A DNA stretch of 64,000 nt from JAHIKV01 sp963733145 (GCA_963733145.1 CAVTCJ010000001.1:62001-126000); one strand, 5' to 3'. Shown: positions 53,101-62,510, counted from the first letter of the stretch. The notes: generated by a model not told the origin, from the letters alone. Made by a program: numbers and translations.

Positions 53101-53697
53101 GACGCCGTGCGGAGCGAGGCGTTTCAGGTGCAATTGTTGACGCAATCCGAGACCGAGGCGACTCAGGCGGCGCTGGCCGAATTGCGCGCGGCCGCGATGC
53201 CGCGGAAGAAGATCGCCTTGGCCTATTTGGCCCAGGGCCCGAAAGACTTTCGCTCCGCGGCGAGCAGCCGGCATTGGTGGTTCATGAACCTCGGCTCTTC
53301 GTACAGCGGCACCAGCAACCAGCCGATCGTGCCCGAGCCGCCGCGCGGGCTGAAGCCGGCAGACGTTCGCGGACTGGTGAAAGACGCGGACGCCGAGACG
53401 GCGGCCTACGCCGGCTACCTGGCGGTGCTGCTCGGCGACCGCGAGGGCATCGCGCCGCTGCTGAAGTATTGGCGCGCCGAGAAGCGGAATTCCGAGCAGG
53501 TTACCCGCCTGGTTTATCGGGCCATCGCCGTTCTCGACGACCCCGGCTACATCTCCGTGCTCCGCGACATCTTCGCCAAACTCGACAAATATGATTTGCA
53601 GGAGTTTTATTGGACCATCCGCATTATGAGCGGCGCGGAGATTCTCGAATTCAGAAAGCAAGTCCGCGACGCCATGAAGAAGTCGCAATTATTTTAG
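50175..53697 (+). CDS. Exported thioredoxin-HEAT-repeat protein, about 1,170 residues, four frame breaks
   Basis: ATG 50175 overlaps the cytochrome stop. After a signal-like N-terminus comes a thioredoxin-like domain with FIIVGAKWCESCRKMARELE (CESC active site) and GVVGVPALRIFTPTG. The rest is mainly HEAT/armadillo-type helical repeats (PLVREVSLRGLQNIGGPEA, LNVRAAVLKQLEAHPS, PRIRAAALAALCNISFDDA), a Lys/Glu-rich linker (KKDAEKKTEQKSEK) and a conserved C-terminal domain (ENWWDAWLRQLYAGEHRPKW). Breaks near 50230, 51047, 51720 and 52365 must be removed to join the parts. Coupling to the cytochrome suggests a role in heme-protein assembly, which is inference. Confidence 0.75.
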
Positions 53698-53702
53698 CCC
53701 GA

Positions 53703-53782
53703 GTAGGGTGGGTCAAGCGAAGCGCAGCCCCACCAACAGCGGGAAACGGCGGTGGGGCAGCGCTTCGCTTGACCCACCCTAC
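53703..53782. repeat. GTAGGGTGGGTCAAGC palindrome
   Basis: GTAGGGTGGGTCAAGCGAAG...CCCCACCA faces GGTGGGGCAGCGCTTCGC...TTGACCCACCCTAC, between two co-directional genes. It could act as a hairpin in the transcript. Confidence 0.9.
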
Positions 53783-53814
53783 TTCTCGCTACAACACCCA
53801 AGGAGAACCCAGTC

Positions 53815-54798
53815 ATGTTATGTGAAAAACGTATTTGGTTGTTTGCGTTGCTGATCGTCGCCGTTTTCGCCGCGTCGGGCCGGGCGCAGTTCGGCCGGGA
53901 CTACGGGGAGTACCTGGCGATGCAAAGCGGCGGCCGGCCGGCGGTCAGCGCCGTGGGAACGGCCACCGTGAAGCGGAGCCCCACCCGCATGAGAATGTAC
54001 GTGCAACTGTTCGGCAAGGGGAACACGCCCGAGGAGGCGCTGGCCAAACTGAAGGAGCGGCGCGAGGCCGCCGCGCTGCAGTTGGAATCGCTCAAGGCCG
54101 ACCAGAAGTCGATCGTCTTCGGCGATACGTCCTTTTCCACGGCCCAAGAGGCCCTCAAAAAGCGGTTCGAGGCCATGGTCCGCGAGCAAATGCGTTCGCG
54201 GGGCAAGGCGCCCAAGGGATTGAAAGTGCCCCAGACCGTCACCGTCACGTGCAGTATGAGCGCCGATTGGCCGCTCGAAGCGGCGTCGCAGGAAAAGCTC
54301 ATGCTCCTGGTGCACGACATTCACGAAAAGATTAAGGCCGCCGACCTCTCCGGCGGCAAGGAGGCCGAAAAACTCTCGCCCGAGGAAGAGGAAATGGCCG
54401 AGGAGGCCCGGCAAACGATGAGCCGCTACGGCGAGTCGCCGCAACCGCTCGGCGAGCCGACTTTCCTGTTTATCGCGAATCTCTCCCCGCAGGACCGCGA
54501 AACAGCGATGGCCAAGGCGTTCTCAAAGGCCAAAATCCAGGCCGCCGAATTGGCCAAGGCGGCGGGCGTGGAACTCGGAGGGTTGATCGGCATCGGCGGC
54601 GGTTGCAGCGGGCAAAACTCGCTGGGCGACGAGGGATATTCGCCCTACTCCAACCGGGGCGTGGCCGCGGAGGTGCGGGAGATGATCGGCGATTCCTCCG
54701 AAGAACCGGCCGAAAACATCCGCCAGGCCATGAGCACCACCCCCGGCCCGCTCAGCTTCAAATGCTACGTCACGGCGACCTTCGCCCTGGCGAAGTAA
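53815..54798 (+). CDS. Exported SIMPL-domain (DUF541) protein
   Basis: A 327-residue protein with a signal peptide (IWLFALLIVAVFAASGRAQ). AVSAVGTATVKRSPTRMRMY begins the SIMPL domain, and KAFSKAKIQAAELAKAAGVE with SFKCYVTATFALA closes it. Homologues are periplasmic, form beta-alpha oligomers and are linked to oxidative-stress tolerance. AAGGAGAA precedes the ATG. Intact. Confidence 0.87.
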   Translation: MLCEKRIWLFALLIVAVFAASGRAQFGRDYGEYLAMQSGGRPAVSAVGTATVKRSPTRMRMYVQLFGKGNTPEEALAKLKERREAAALQLESLKADQKSIVFGDTSFSTAQEALKKRFEAMVREQMRSRGKAPKGLKVPQTVTVTCSMSADWPLEAASQEKLMLLVHDIHEKIKAADLSGGKEAEKLSPEEEEMAEEARQTMSRYGESPQPLGEPTFLFIANLSPQDRETAMAKAFSKAKIQAAELAKAAGVELGGLIGIGGGCSGQNSLGDEGYSPYSNRGVAAEVREMIGDSSEEPAENIRQAMSTTPGPLSFKCYVTATFALAK

Positions 54799-54830
54799 GC
54801 AGCAATTGTAGTCGCTGATGGCCCGCGGAA

Positions 54831-55947
54831 TCACGGCTGCTCGTCGGGAGTCGCTGCCTCACGTGTGGCGGCGGCGTCGAGCTTCTGCGGCACGGCGAGG
54901 ACCGCGCGGCAGAGGGCGAGCAGAAGGTAATAGAGCAAAAAGAGCAAGTAGGCGAATACAGGTAGAAGGGCCGAGTAGATCAAACTGATCCGGGCAGAGC
55001 CGGAGTTGATCATGCCTCCTAACATATTATTGTCAAATATATTATCGCTGAAGGCTACCTGATAGCAGGCGTATCCCACCAGCAGCGTGGCGCAAATCAC
55101 GCCCAAGCCGAACGCCGCAGGCACGGCACGCATCAGCGCCTTGACCAGGAACGTCAGCACGGCCAGCGCTTCCTCGACTGCGCCTTTCTCGCCGGCCTCG
55201 CCGTCGATCGTGAAGTTCAACGACGCCGGACAGATTGCCGCCAGCGAGAGATAGGCGAAAACCAGGAACGCCGCAATTCCCAGCGGGATCGGCGCGAAGG
55301 ATGAATCATGCACCGCCGTGATGATCGACGCGAGCAGCGCGGCCACGCCCAACGCCTTGCTCAGCATCGCTACCCCGTCGGGAAATGTGGTCGAGGCCAG
55401 GCTGTCGGTGTGGGCTCCGTTAAGCCGCAGCAGCGCGTCGCAGAACTTGCCCGAGACGTATTGCAGGATCAGCAGCACGACCAGCGCAATCGCGCCCGAC
55501 AGCAGGCTGCCGGCCGGATTGCTCTTGAAGGCCATCAGCACGCTGAAAACCACGCTGAGCACCACCGCCGCCAGCAGGCCGTAAACGCCGCACCCGCGAA
55601 AGAACCGGCCGAGCGAATCGACCAGTCCGACTGAGAAGCGCGGCCGGAACCCGTCCAGCAGCGCGTCGAAGGGATGGCGCAGCGGAGTAACTTGCGCGGG
55701 GCTGAGACGCGGGCGCGGCGGCGGGCGCGGGCGCGGCGGCTTGCGGCCCGGCCACGGCCGGACCGACCGCCGAGTCGCCGAACAATCCGCGCACGTTCCG
55801 TGCGACCGACCACTCGGTCATCCCCTCGCGCCAGACGAGGTCGTCGGGCTGCAACTGGCCGGCGACGGCCAACTGTTTCAACTCCACCGCTGAAACCGGC
55901 CCCGACTGCTGATTGTCGTGGGCGTAATACCATTCGACCGGGCTCAT
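54831..55947 (-). CDS. GYF_2/DUF4339-type membrane protein, one frame break
   Basis: ATG 55947 gives MSPVEWYYAHDNQQSGPVSA and TEWSVARNVRGLF, a GYF-like domain of ~50 residues. A Pro/Ala linker follows, then (after a break near 55690) PLRHPFDALLDGFRP and about five membrane spans (LLSGAIALVVLLILQYVSG; IPLGIAAFLVFAYLSLAAI; FAYLLFLLYYLLLALCRAV). Its overall plan, a short soluble N-domain followed by a membrane domain, matches the two genes upstream of it. Function unknown. Confidence 0.7.
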
Positions 55948-56021
55948 GCGCGGCTCCTTCTTTGTAGGCAGACAAGTATAGCTTATTCTAGCAGATTCAG
56001 GCGGCCGGGGCAAAACAGCCG

Positions 56022-56166
56022 TAGGGTGCGTGAAACGCGCCGCAATACGCCTCGCCCGGTTGTCGTTGGTGCGTTTCAGTCCGTGTAGGGTGGGTCAAGC
56101 GCAGTGCAGCCCCACCAAATGCGGGAAAAACGATGGTGGGGCTGCCTGCGTCTTGACCCACCCTAC
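56022..56166. repeat. GTAGGGTGCGTGAAACGC element plus GTAGGGTGGGTCAAGC palindrome
   Basis: The same two-element order as at 31496-31616. The first has TGCGTGAAACGCGCC...GGTGCGTTTCA arms, the second is a complete GTAGGGTGGGTCAAGC palindrome (56085-56166). Confidence 0.85.
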
Positions 56167-56181
56167 TTTCCGCAACAGATA

Positions 56182-57189
56182 CTACTTAAAATTTGCCCAG
56201 CGGCCGGAGCAAAACCAGGCCAACCGCCCCAAAAGGCGGAAATAGGACATCCAAACCACGGCCGCCAGCAGCCCCCCGCCGGCGGTTTCGACCGTCCAGC
56301 CGCCGTGCCGCCCCAGCAGGCCGAACAGCCAGGCCGACAGGCCGAGCGCGGCGAACGAAACCAGATAGAACACCGTCCACGCCCGCCACGCGTAGAGCAG
56401 GCTCCGCCAGACCCGCGGCGAAAACGGGCTCAGCGGCGATTGCCGCTCCAGCATCGAAAGCAAAAACAAGGGGAGCAGCGCCGGCAAGCCGACGGCGATC
56501 GCCCAAGGTCTGGATACGCCGACCCAATGCCACACTCCGGCGGGCAACATCCCCGGCAGCGCGGCCAGCAGCAATCCGCTCGCCACGTAGCCCGCCGCTC
56601 CGCAGTCTTCCAGCCGCAGCGCTCGCGGCCAGCTCTCCACCTCGTCGGCGCCGTGGGCCGTGTCGTGCAGGATCGTCAAGCCGTAGGCCGAGGCCAGGTA
56701 GCCACAGAGCAGCACGGAGAACGTCCCCACGACGCTGGAAAACAGCAGTCCGTTCCAGAGCAGGACCTGCATGAACCGGTCGTCCTCCTCCCTGTCGGCG
56801 CCCAGACACCAAAGGCCCACCCGCACGGCGCCGAAGAGCACGGCCGCCGTCGCGGCGAGCACCAAGGTGCTGGGGAGATTTCGCAAACGGAAGGGGAAAT
56901 TGAAGATGCCGGAGAAGAACAACCCGAGCGGTGGCGCGAGTTGCGCGGCCTCGGGCGTCCACTCCTCCCGCCGAGCCGGTTTCGCCTCGAGGACCTCGGA
57001 CCGTTTTTCCTCCCCCCTGCCCTGCCCTGCCCCGGCCGGAGTGCGCGGCCCGCGGTTAATGGCAAACTCGTGCCCGCAAGAATGGCAAGTCAGTTTGTCG
57101 CCCAGTGGAACGCGGCCGGTCTCCACGCGGGTGTCGCACCGCGGGCAGAAGCAATAGGTTTCGGGAACCATGCTCACCGATCGTTCCAC
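56182..57189 (-). CDS. Polytopic membrane protein with N-terminal zinc ribbon
   Basis: A 335-residue protein. CFCPRCDTRVETGRV and LTCHSCGHEFAIN form a zinc ribbon; a linker follows that contains the G-rich repeat-encoded GAGQGRGEE; then about six membrane spans ending VVWMSYFRLLGRLAWFCSG. FFSGIFNFPFRLRNLPST and LSMLERQSPLSPFSPRVWRS are mirrored in the next gene, so the two are paralogues. Function unknown. Intact. Confidence 0.75.
   Translation of the reverse strand: MERSVSMVPETYCFCPRCDTRVETGRVPLGDKLTCHSCGHEFAINRGPRTPAGAGQGRGEEKRSEVLEAKPARREEWTPEAAQLAPPLGLFFSGIFNFPFRLRNLPSTLVLAATAAVLFGAVRVGLWCLGADREEDDRFMQVLLWNGLLFSSVVGTFSVLLCGYLASAYGLTILHDTAHGADEVESWPRALRLEDCGAAGYVASGLLLAALPGMLPAGVWHWVGVSRPWAIAVGLPALLPLFLLSMLERQSPLSPFSPRVWRSLLYAWRAWTVFYLVSFAALGLSAWLFGLLGRHGGWTVETAGGGLLAAVVWMSYFRLLGRLAWFCSGRWANFK
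57012..57033 (-). repeat. G-quadruplex-like GGGGCAGGGCAGGGC motif in a coding linker
   Basis: On the minus strand CCGGGGCAGGGCAGGGCAGG(GGGG) has four G-runs with two-base loops, read in frame as GAGQGRGEE. Sister copies: 58282-58301, 59602-59619, 25600-25614, 49325-49340, and on the plus strand 9294-9306, 9787-9800 and 14239-14253. Confidence 0.75.
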
Positions 57190-57244
57190 GTCTCATCTCC
57201 CGATGAGAGTTGTTCCTCGGAGCGAATCCGACACTGAAATCATG

Positions 57245-57324
57245 TAGCCCGCCGTGAATACACGGCGGGCGGCGTTTGGGGACGCTTCCGACCGTACCCC
57301 CGGTGTATTCACCGGGGGCTAAAT
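57245..57324. repeat. TAGCCCGCCGTGAATACACG palindrome
   Basis: TAGCCCGCCGTGAATACACGG...CCCCGGTGTATTCACCGG..GGGCTA, between the two paralogous membrane protein genes. A second copy is at 60057-60135. Confidence 0.85.
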
Positions 57325-57334
57325 GGCCGAGGGG

Positions 57335-58330
57335 TTAAATAGTATCATGTACTTCCTCGTCTTCCTCGGACGCGGATTCGTCCGGCGTCTCGTCCGCCGG
57401 GCTAAGCGAACAGAGCCAGGTCAGTCGTCCCAGCAGGCGGAAATATCCCATCCATACCGCGCCGATCACGAAGCCCACGGCCAAGGAATTGACCAACAAT
57501 CCGGCGAACCGCGAGACGATATCCGTCAGCAGGATCAGGCCCGCCATCCCCAGCGCGAGAGCGAAAAACAGGCCCCAGGCCCCGGCGTGCGAAATCGCGC
57601 TCCGCCAAACCGCCCGCGAAAAGGGATTCAGCGGCGAGACGTTGTCCAGCATCGACAGCAGACACAGCGGAAAGAAGAAAAATTGGCTGAGCCCGATCAG
57701 CAGAACAGCGAGGATTCCCGATCCACCGGTCAGAGACGCCGCGAACGCGCCGGGCACGGCGGACATCAGCGCGGCGAACAGCAAGTAAATCGCGTCGGCA
57801 ACTCCCTCGAAGGCCATCAGGCCCGGCCAGCCCTCGATCCGCTCGCCGCCGTAGGACGTTTCGCGGAGGACGGTCAATCCCCAAGCGGATGCCGGGATCA
57901 GGCTAACCAGTAAATAGATTCCGCCGAGCGCGCACATCAACATGCTGACCACTCCCACGCCCGCCCCGCCGAGTCCGCCAACCTTCGCGCTGCCGAAAGA
58001 CAACGCCAGCTTGAGCATGCCAACCAGAATTGCGGCGCCGAAGATAAGAGTCATGGTCTGACCCAGCACGTCGAGGCCGAAGGGAAAAGTGAACGTGCCG
58101 GACAAGAAGAGCCGCCGCAGCCGCACGTCGCGGGGCTGCGGACTCGGCTGCTCTTCCGCTTCCTCGTCCTCCTCGGCTGGCCGCTCGATGGGCGGCTCCC
58201 CCTCGTCGAGGCGGCTGCTGAGTATGGTATATTTCTCGGCGGGCCGCGACTCGGGTTCGATCCGCAGTCCGTACTCGTCTTCCCCTGCCCTGCCCTGCCC
58301 CGCCGTGTTGTCGTTTTCGGATGAGGTCAT
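57335..58330 (-). CDS. Polytopic membrane protein, paralogue of the 56182 gene
   Basis: A 331-residue protein with an acidic, Pro-rich N-terminus containing repeat-encoded GQGRAGEDE, then FLSGTFTFPFGLDVLG, about six spans, LSMLDNVSPLNPFSRAVWRS and a final AVWMGYFRLLGRLTWLC. The last two segments match the neighbour closely. No zinc ribbon here. Acidic C-terminal tail (ESASEEDEEVHDT). Function unknown. Intact. Confidence 0.75.
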   Translation of the reverse strand: MTSSENDNTAGQGRAGEDEYGLRIEPESRPAEKYTILSSRLDEGEPPIERPAEEDEEAEEQPSPQPRDVRLRRLFLSGTFTFPFGLDVLGQTMTLIFGAAILVGMLKLALSFGSAKVGGLGGAGVGVVSMLMCALGGIYLLVSLIPASAWGLTVLRETSYGGERIEGWPGLMAFEGVADAIYLLFAALMSAVPGAFAASLTGGSGILAVLLIGLSQFFFFPLCLLSMLDNVSPLNPFSRAVWRSAISHAGAWGLFFALALGMAGLILLTDIVSRFAGLLVNSLAVGFVIGAVWMGYFRLLGRLTWLCSLSPADETPDESASEEDEEVHDTI

Positions 58331-58370
58331 GGTGGTTGTATATTTGTACGTCCGGCAGATGATCCCGTCG

Positions 58371-58449
58371 GTTTAGCCCCGGCGTCCACGCCGGCATGTG
58401 CGAATCTCGCCTCTGTGTTTCGCACCCGGCGTGGACGCCGGGGCTAAAC
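58371..58449. repeat. GTTTAGCCCCGGCGTCCACG palindrome
   Basis: Exact arms GTTTAGCCCCGGCGTCCACG(CCGG) with a ~30-base loop, between convergent-side spacer and the phosphohexomutase stop. Confidence 0.9.
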
Positions 58450-58465
58450 GGCTGTACCCCGGATA

Positions 58466-59987
58466 TTATTCGCCCAGCGCCGCCCGATATTGGTTCAACA
58501 ATTCCTCGCCGATTTCAGCCGGCAGCGTGCCGCGGAATCGTTCCACCAGATCGTCCAGGGCGTGCCAATCGAGCCCCTCGAAGCGGAACGTCAACGCCGG
58601 CTCGGTCACGCTGCTGCGGACCAGGGCCCAACCGCCGGGCGTGTCGATCCGCACCCCGTCGACCCTGGACTGCGGGAAGCCCTCCCAGGCCGCGCTGACC
58701 CCCTCGATAATCTCCGCTTGCAGCCCCTGCTCAACCGGCACGCGAAGCTCCGGAGTCATCTGCACGGCCGGGCATCCGCGGCGGACTTCCGCGAGCGTCC
58801 GCCCGGTGCGGGCGAGCCAGGCAATCAGCCGGCAGGCGACATACAGGGGGTCTTCGCGGCCGCCCAACTCGCGGAAAAAGTAATGCCCGCTGGTCTCGGC
58901 CCCGAACGCCGCTCCGGTCGCGCACATCCGCGCGGAGGAAAGCGTGCCCGGTCCGCTCGGCCAGCGGCTCGGCCCCCAGCCGGCGCGCGGCCGCGGCAAC
59001 CTGATCGGAATACTTCACGTCGTAAACGAACCGCTCGCCGTGCAGTTCGTCGCCGAGCAATTCAAACAGGGTGAAAATGGCCTCCTCGGGACTGAGCACG
59101 ACCCCTTCGTCGTCGACCAGGGCCAGCCGGTCGCCGTCGCCGTCGAAGGCCAAGCCCAGGTGCGCCCGCTGATGATATACGGCATTGCACAATTCGCGGA
59201 GATTTTCCGCCCGGGAACAATCCGGCGTCAGGCCCTCGAAGCGGCCGTCGGCCTGGTCGTGGACGGTCGAAAAAATGCACTGTGGAAAGACGGCGTGCAG
59301 ATAGCGCCGGGCCTTTCCCGCCCAACTGCCGTGCAGGGGATCGAGCGCCACGTGGAGTTGCGCCGAGAGCGAATCAACGAACATCTCCTGTAAATGAGCG
59401 ACGTAGTCGAACGTAACGTCGAGCGTGCGCGGCTCGCTGCGCTCGGTCCCCTCGCCCTTTGGGAGAGGGTTAGGGTGAGGGCCGGTAGTTGGCGGTTGGG
59501 GTGGCAGTTGAACTGCCACCCCAGCGGATTCTCTACTTGAGCGAGAATCTTCCGCGGATGGTGGGGCTGCGCTTCGCTTGACCCACCCTACTTCGTCCTC
59601 TCCCCCCCTGCCCTGCCCCGCCATGGCGGCGACCTCGTCGGGCGTGGGCGGCCGGTCGCGGAGCATCCACTTCAAGCCGTTGATCGCGGCCGGATTGTGC
59701 GAGGCGGTCACGATCGCGCAGCCCTCGGCGTCCAGGCGGCGCTTGGCGTAGTAGATCATCGGCGTGGGAAGGAAGCCCAAATCGACCACGTCGAGCCCCG
59801 CCCGGCACAGCCCCTCGACCAGCGCCGCGAGGAACAGCGGGGTCGAATCGCGGCCGTCTCCGCCGACGATGAACTTCGCGCCACGGACCAGTTGCCGGCC
59901 CAACGCGAACCCCCAGGCCTCGTACATCGGGGCGGAAAGCTCCGTCGCCGCTTGCCCGCGGATGTCGCACGGCATGTAGATGCTCAC
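58466..59987 (-). CDS. Phosphomannomutase/phosphoglucomutase with ~60-residue mosaic insertion and one frame break
   Basis: Interconverts hexose 1- and 6-phosphates. GTG 59987 gives VSIYMPCDIRGQAATELS, the normal N-terminus. The phosphoserine loop is IVTASHNPAAINGLK, the metal loop FDGDGDRLALVD, and after a break near 58938 (CGCGCGG) the sugar-binding GAETSGHYFF and phosphate-binding RVDGVRIDTPGG follow. Between MLRDRPPTPDEVAAMAG and LDVTFDYVAHL about 60 foreign residues are encoded by four different repeat families (59437-59620) in frame. Without them the length is normal. Confidence 0.9.
59437..59620. repeat. Four-family repeat mosaic inside the phosphohexomutase gene
   Basis: In plus-strand order: CCCTCGCCCTTTGGGAGAGGG...TGAGGGC (59449-59482), TTGGGGTGGCAGTTGAACTG(CCACCCC) (59496-59522), a single arm of the GTAGGGTGGG family (59559-59591) and TCCCCCCCTGCCCTGCCCC (59601-59619). 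Confidence 0.9.
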
Positions 59988-60056
59988 CGTCCGCCTCGCT
60001 TTCGCCGCACGTCGCACGAAATGTTTATCGGGTGGTATTTGGAAACTAGGACATTT

Positions 60057-60182
60057 AGCCCGCCGTGAATACAGGGTGGGCAGAGCGGGAGAAAACTCCG
60101 AGCCGTGCCCCCGGTGTATTCACCGGGGGCTAAATAGTTGCGTTTACGGCTGGTGGGGCCGCGCTGCGCTTGACCCGCCTTA
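60057..60182. repeat. TAGCCCGCCGTGAATACA palindrome and degenerate GGTGGGGC...TTAC arm
   Basis: 60057-60135 repeats the family of 57245. 60149-60182 is a diverged arm of the GTAGGGTGGG family (TGGTGGGGCCGCGCTGCGC). Confidence 0.8.
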
Positions 60183-60197
60183 CATTCTAACCAATCG

Positions 60198-61242
60198 CTA
60201 CTTTTTCAGCAATTCCAGCGATTTTTCGGCGAACTCCTGCTCCTCTTTCAGCCCGTGAGCTTTGTAGAACTTGATGAGGCCCTCGAACCGCTTGACCGGA
60301 TTGGCGCCCGTCGCGTAGCAGAGTTTGGCGAGGCAGTGGGGGCAGAGCCAGAGGGGATGGCGGTCGGCCTCCTGCAGATTGTTGCAGCCGCACATGTTGC
60401 ATTCGTAGAGGGTGCAATGCTCCATCGAGAACATGTGGCCCGTCTCGTGCGTGGCGGTTTTCAACGTCCGCCGCAGGCAGCGGTGGAACGATTCTTCACC
60501 GCGGTCCGGGTCGCCGAAGCGGTTGATCGACCATACCCCGACCCGGTCGCCGAGCGAGGCCTGGCCGAAGACGTAGTTCCAGCCCTCGCCGGGCCAGAGG
60601 TCTTCGGCCGTAAAGCCGATGAAGGTCACGGCGTCGCGGGGCATTCGCGGCTTGAGGACTTTCGTAGAGAATATACGTGGTGAGAAACTGTTCCGAGCGG
60701 TGCTGGCCCGGCTTCCGCCGCGCCGAGCCGGGCACTTTGTCCAAGGCGAGCGGTTCGCGGAGCTTCACCGGCAACTGGAAATACGCCCGCATGAACTCGG
60801 CGGATAGATCGACGATTTTTTTCTGTGTGGGAGTGAAATCGCCCAAGGGCTGGATGTAGATCACCCGCCGCCGGCCTTCGGCCTTGATCGGTTTGCCGCG
60901 GACGTACTGGCGGAAGGTCTGGCCCGACTCGGGATGCGAAATCAGCCAATCGCCGGGCCGGGGCTGGCCGAGCTTTTCGTGCAGCGGCAGGAGTTTCAAG
61001 AACTTCGGCGGCAACATCAGCTTCTCGTCCGGCTCGGCCGCGGAGGCGCAGCCGTGACTGCCGCATAGGACAATCAACAGCAACCACAATAGGCGCGGAA
61101 TATTCGCTCTCCGTGGCCGATTTTCACAATCTCCGGGGTCTAACAGCCCCCGGTCGGTTGACTTGCCATTTCCGCGCATTCCGGAGATGGTCGGCCTCCG
61201 GCTATTGTTTGCAGCGCGCATCCGACGTTCACTTTTCATCAT
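60198..61242 (-). CDS. Archaemetzincin-like metallopeptidase, membrane-anchored, one frame break
   Basis: ATG 61242 overlaps the end of the upstream phosphoesterase gene. A membrane segment (PRLLWLLLIVLCGSHGCAS) is followed by a soluble domain (DWLISHPESGQTFRQYVRG; KIVDLSAEFMRAYFQLPVKL). After a break near 60655 come RDAVTFIGFTAEDLWPGEG and the zinc site HETGHMFSMEHC followed by ECNMCGCNN, matching the HExxH...H and cysteine-rich pattern of archaemetzincins (M54). Two further CxxC (CPHC) occur. Substrate unknown. Confidence 0.8.
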
Positions 61243-62323
61243 CCGTTGTTCCCTCCTCTTCCGGCACTAGGTCGATCACCGCCAGTTCCGGGCGGCAGAG
61301 AAAACGCAGCCGTGGGGCGAAATTGCGCTCCAAGCCGATCCCCCGGGAAACGAACAGTTTGCCGCCGCCGGGCAAATCGTTCAGACCGGAGGCCCAGCGC
61401 CGGGGCACCCGGCAGTTGACGATTATCGCCCCCAGCAGCGGCAAGCGGACTTGTCCGCCGTGCGTGTGGCCGGCAATCAGCAGATCGGCTCCCCTGGCGC
61501 CCAACGCGAAATTGGGGATGTGCCCCAACACGACATGAAAACGATCCTCCGTCGCTTTGTACACCCGCGGCGACGTTTCTCTCGACGTGCCCAACTTCAG
61601 ACAGGTCAATCGCAACTCGCCGAGATCGATCGACCAATTCCGATCGACGGGTGTTACGCCCGTACCCTCGAAGATCTCCGGCCAGCCGGGCGGATCGACG
61701 TTCCCGCGCACGGCGAAGGCCCCCAGCGGCGCCGCGACGTGAATTTCCCGCAACAACCGATGATAGTCGCGCTGGAGGGATTCCTGCTTGTCGGGCGACG
61801 TCTGACAATAGTCGCCGGCAAAGAGGATCAGGTCCGGCTTCTCGGCAATTGCCCGGCTGAGCGTCTCGCGTTCGTAGGGTCCGATGCGGTCGGTTTGCGG
61901 GTCGGCGACGACGACGATCCGCACGGGCCGGGTGATTTTCCGGCTGGCGATCCGGTAGTGCGTCGTTTCCAGCCGATACGGCTCGACGAGGAAGGCGTAG
62001 GCGGCGACCGAAAGCATGAGCAGCACGACCGCGGCGGCGGCGAAGGCCACGGTAAATTTCATCCGCCAGACGACGGCCGTGGCGGCGAAGAGTATCGTAC
62101 CGTGCAGAAACAGTCCGTAGGTCCAGAGCCGCACGATGCCGAAAGGGTCCTCGAACATCAGCCCCATGACGCCGCCGAGCGTCACGGCGGCGAATCCCGC
62201 GAGCGACATCGCCCCCCACCACGAGAAGAAACCCCGCCGCCGGTTCATCGACCGGACGGCAAAGGCCACGACGACCAGCATAGCGAAGTTGAACAGCAAC
62301 GTGGCGGGATAAATCTGGGGCAT
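61229..62323 (-). CDS. Membrane metallophosphoesterase (YkuE-like)
   Basis: A 364-residue protein with about four N-terminal spans, then a calcineurin-like domain: IVVVADPQTDRIG, ILFAGDYCQ, FAVRGNVDPPGW, HVVLGHIPNF and LIAGHTHGGQVRLPL. These supply the di-metal ligands; the first motif is DPQ rather than the usual DxH. ATG 62323. The last codons overlap the ATG of the archaemetzincin-like gene, so the two are translationally coupled. Substrate unknown. Intact. Confidence 0.88.
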   Translation of the reverse strand: MPQIYPATLLFNFAMLVVVAFAVRSMNRRRGFFSWWGAMSLAGFAAVTLGGVMGLMFEDPFGIVRLWTYGLFLHGTILFAATAVVWRMKFTVAFAAAAVVLLMLSVAAYAFLVEPYRLETTHYRIASRKITRPVRIVVVADPQTDRIGPYERETLSRAIAEKPDLILFAGDYCQTSPDKQESLQRDYHRLLREIHVAAPLGAFAVRGNVDPPGWPEIFEGTGVTPVDRNWSIDLGELRLTCLKLGTSRETSPRVYKATEDRFHVVLGHIPNFALGARGADLLIAGHTHGGQVRLPLLGAIIVNCRVPRRWASGLNDLPGGGKLFVSRGIGLERNFAPRLRFLCRPELAVIDLVPEEEGTTDDEK

Positions 62324-62362
62324 TTGTCTATTATACTCGACGGGGCTCGTCCGGCCAGCGAC

Positions 62363-62417
62363 GTTTAGCCGCCGCGTCCACGCGGTGACCGACCCGGCTT
62401 GAACGCCGGGGCTAAAC
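62363..62417. repeat. Hybrid GTTTAGCCGCCGCGTCCACG / GCCGGGGCTAAAC element
   Basis: The left arm belongs to the GTTTAGCCGCCGCGTCC family and the right to the GCCCCGGCGTCC family, suggesting recombination between two families. Confidence 0.75.
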
Positions 62418-62510
62418 GGCGACATTATGTAGCGCCCCCTTGCGAAAAACTTTCCGGCAGCCGAAAATGACCCCCTGCCCTCCCCTGCCCTTGCTGGAAA
62501 GGAGTATTGC

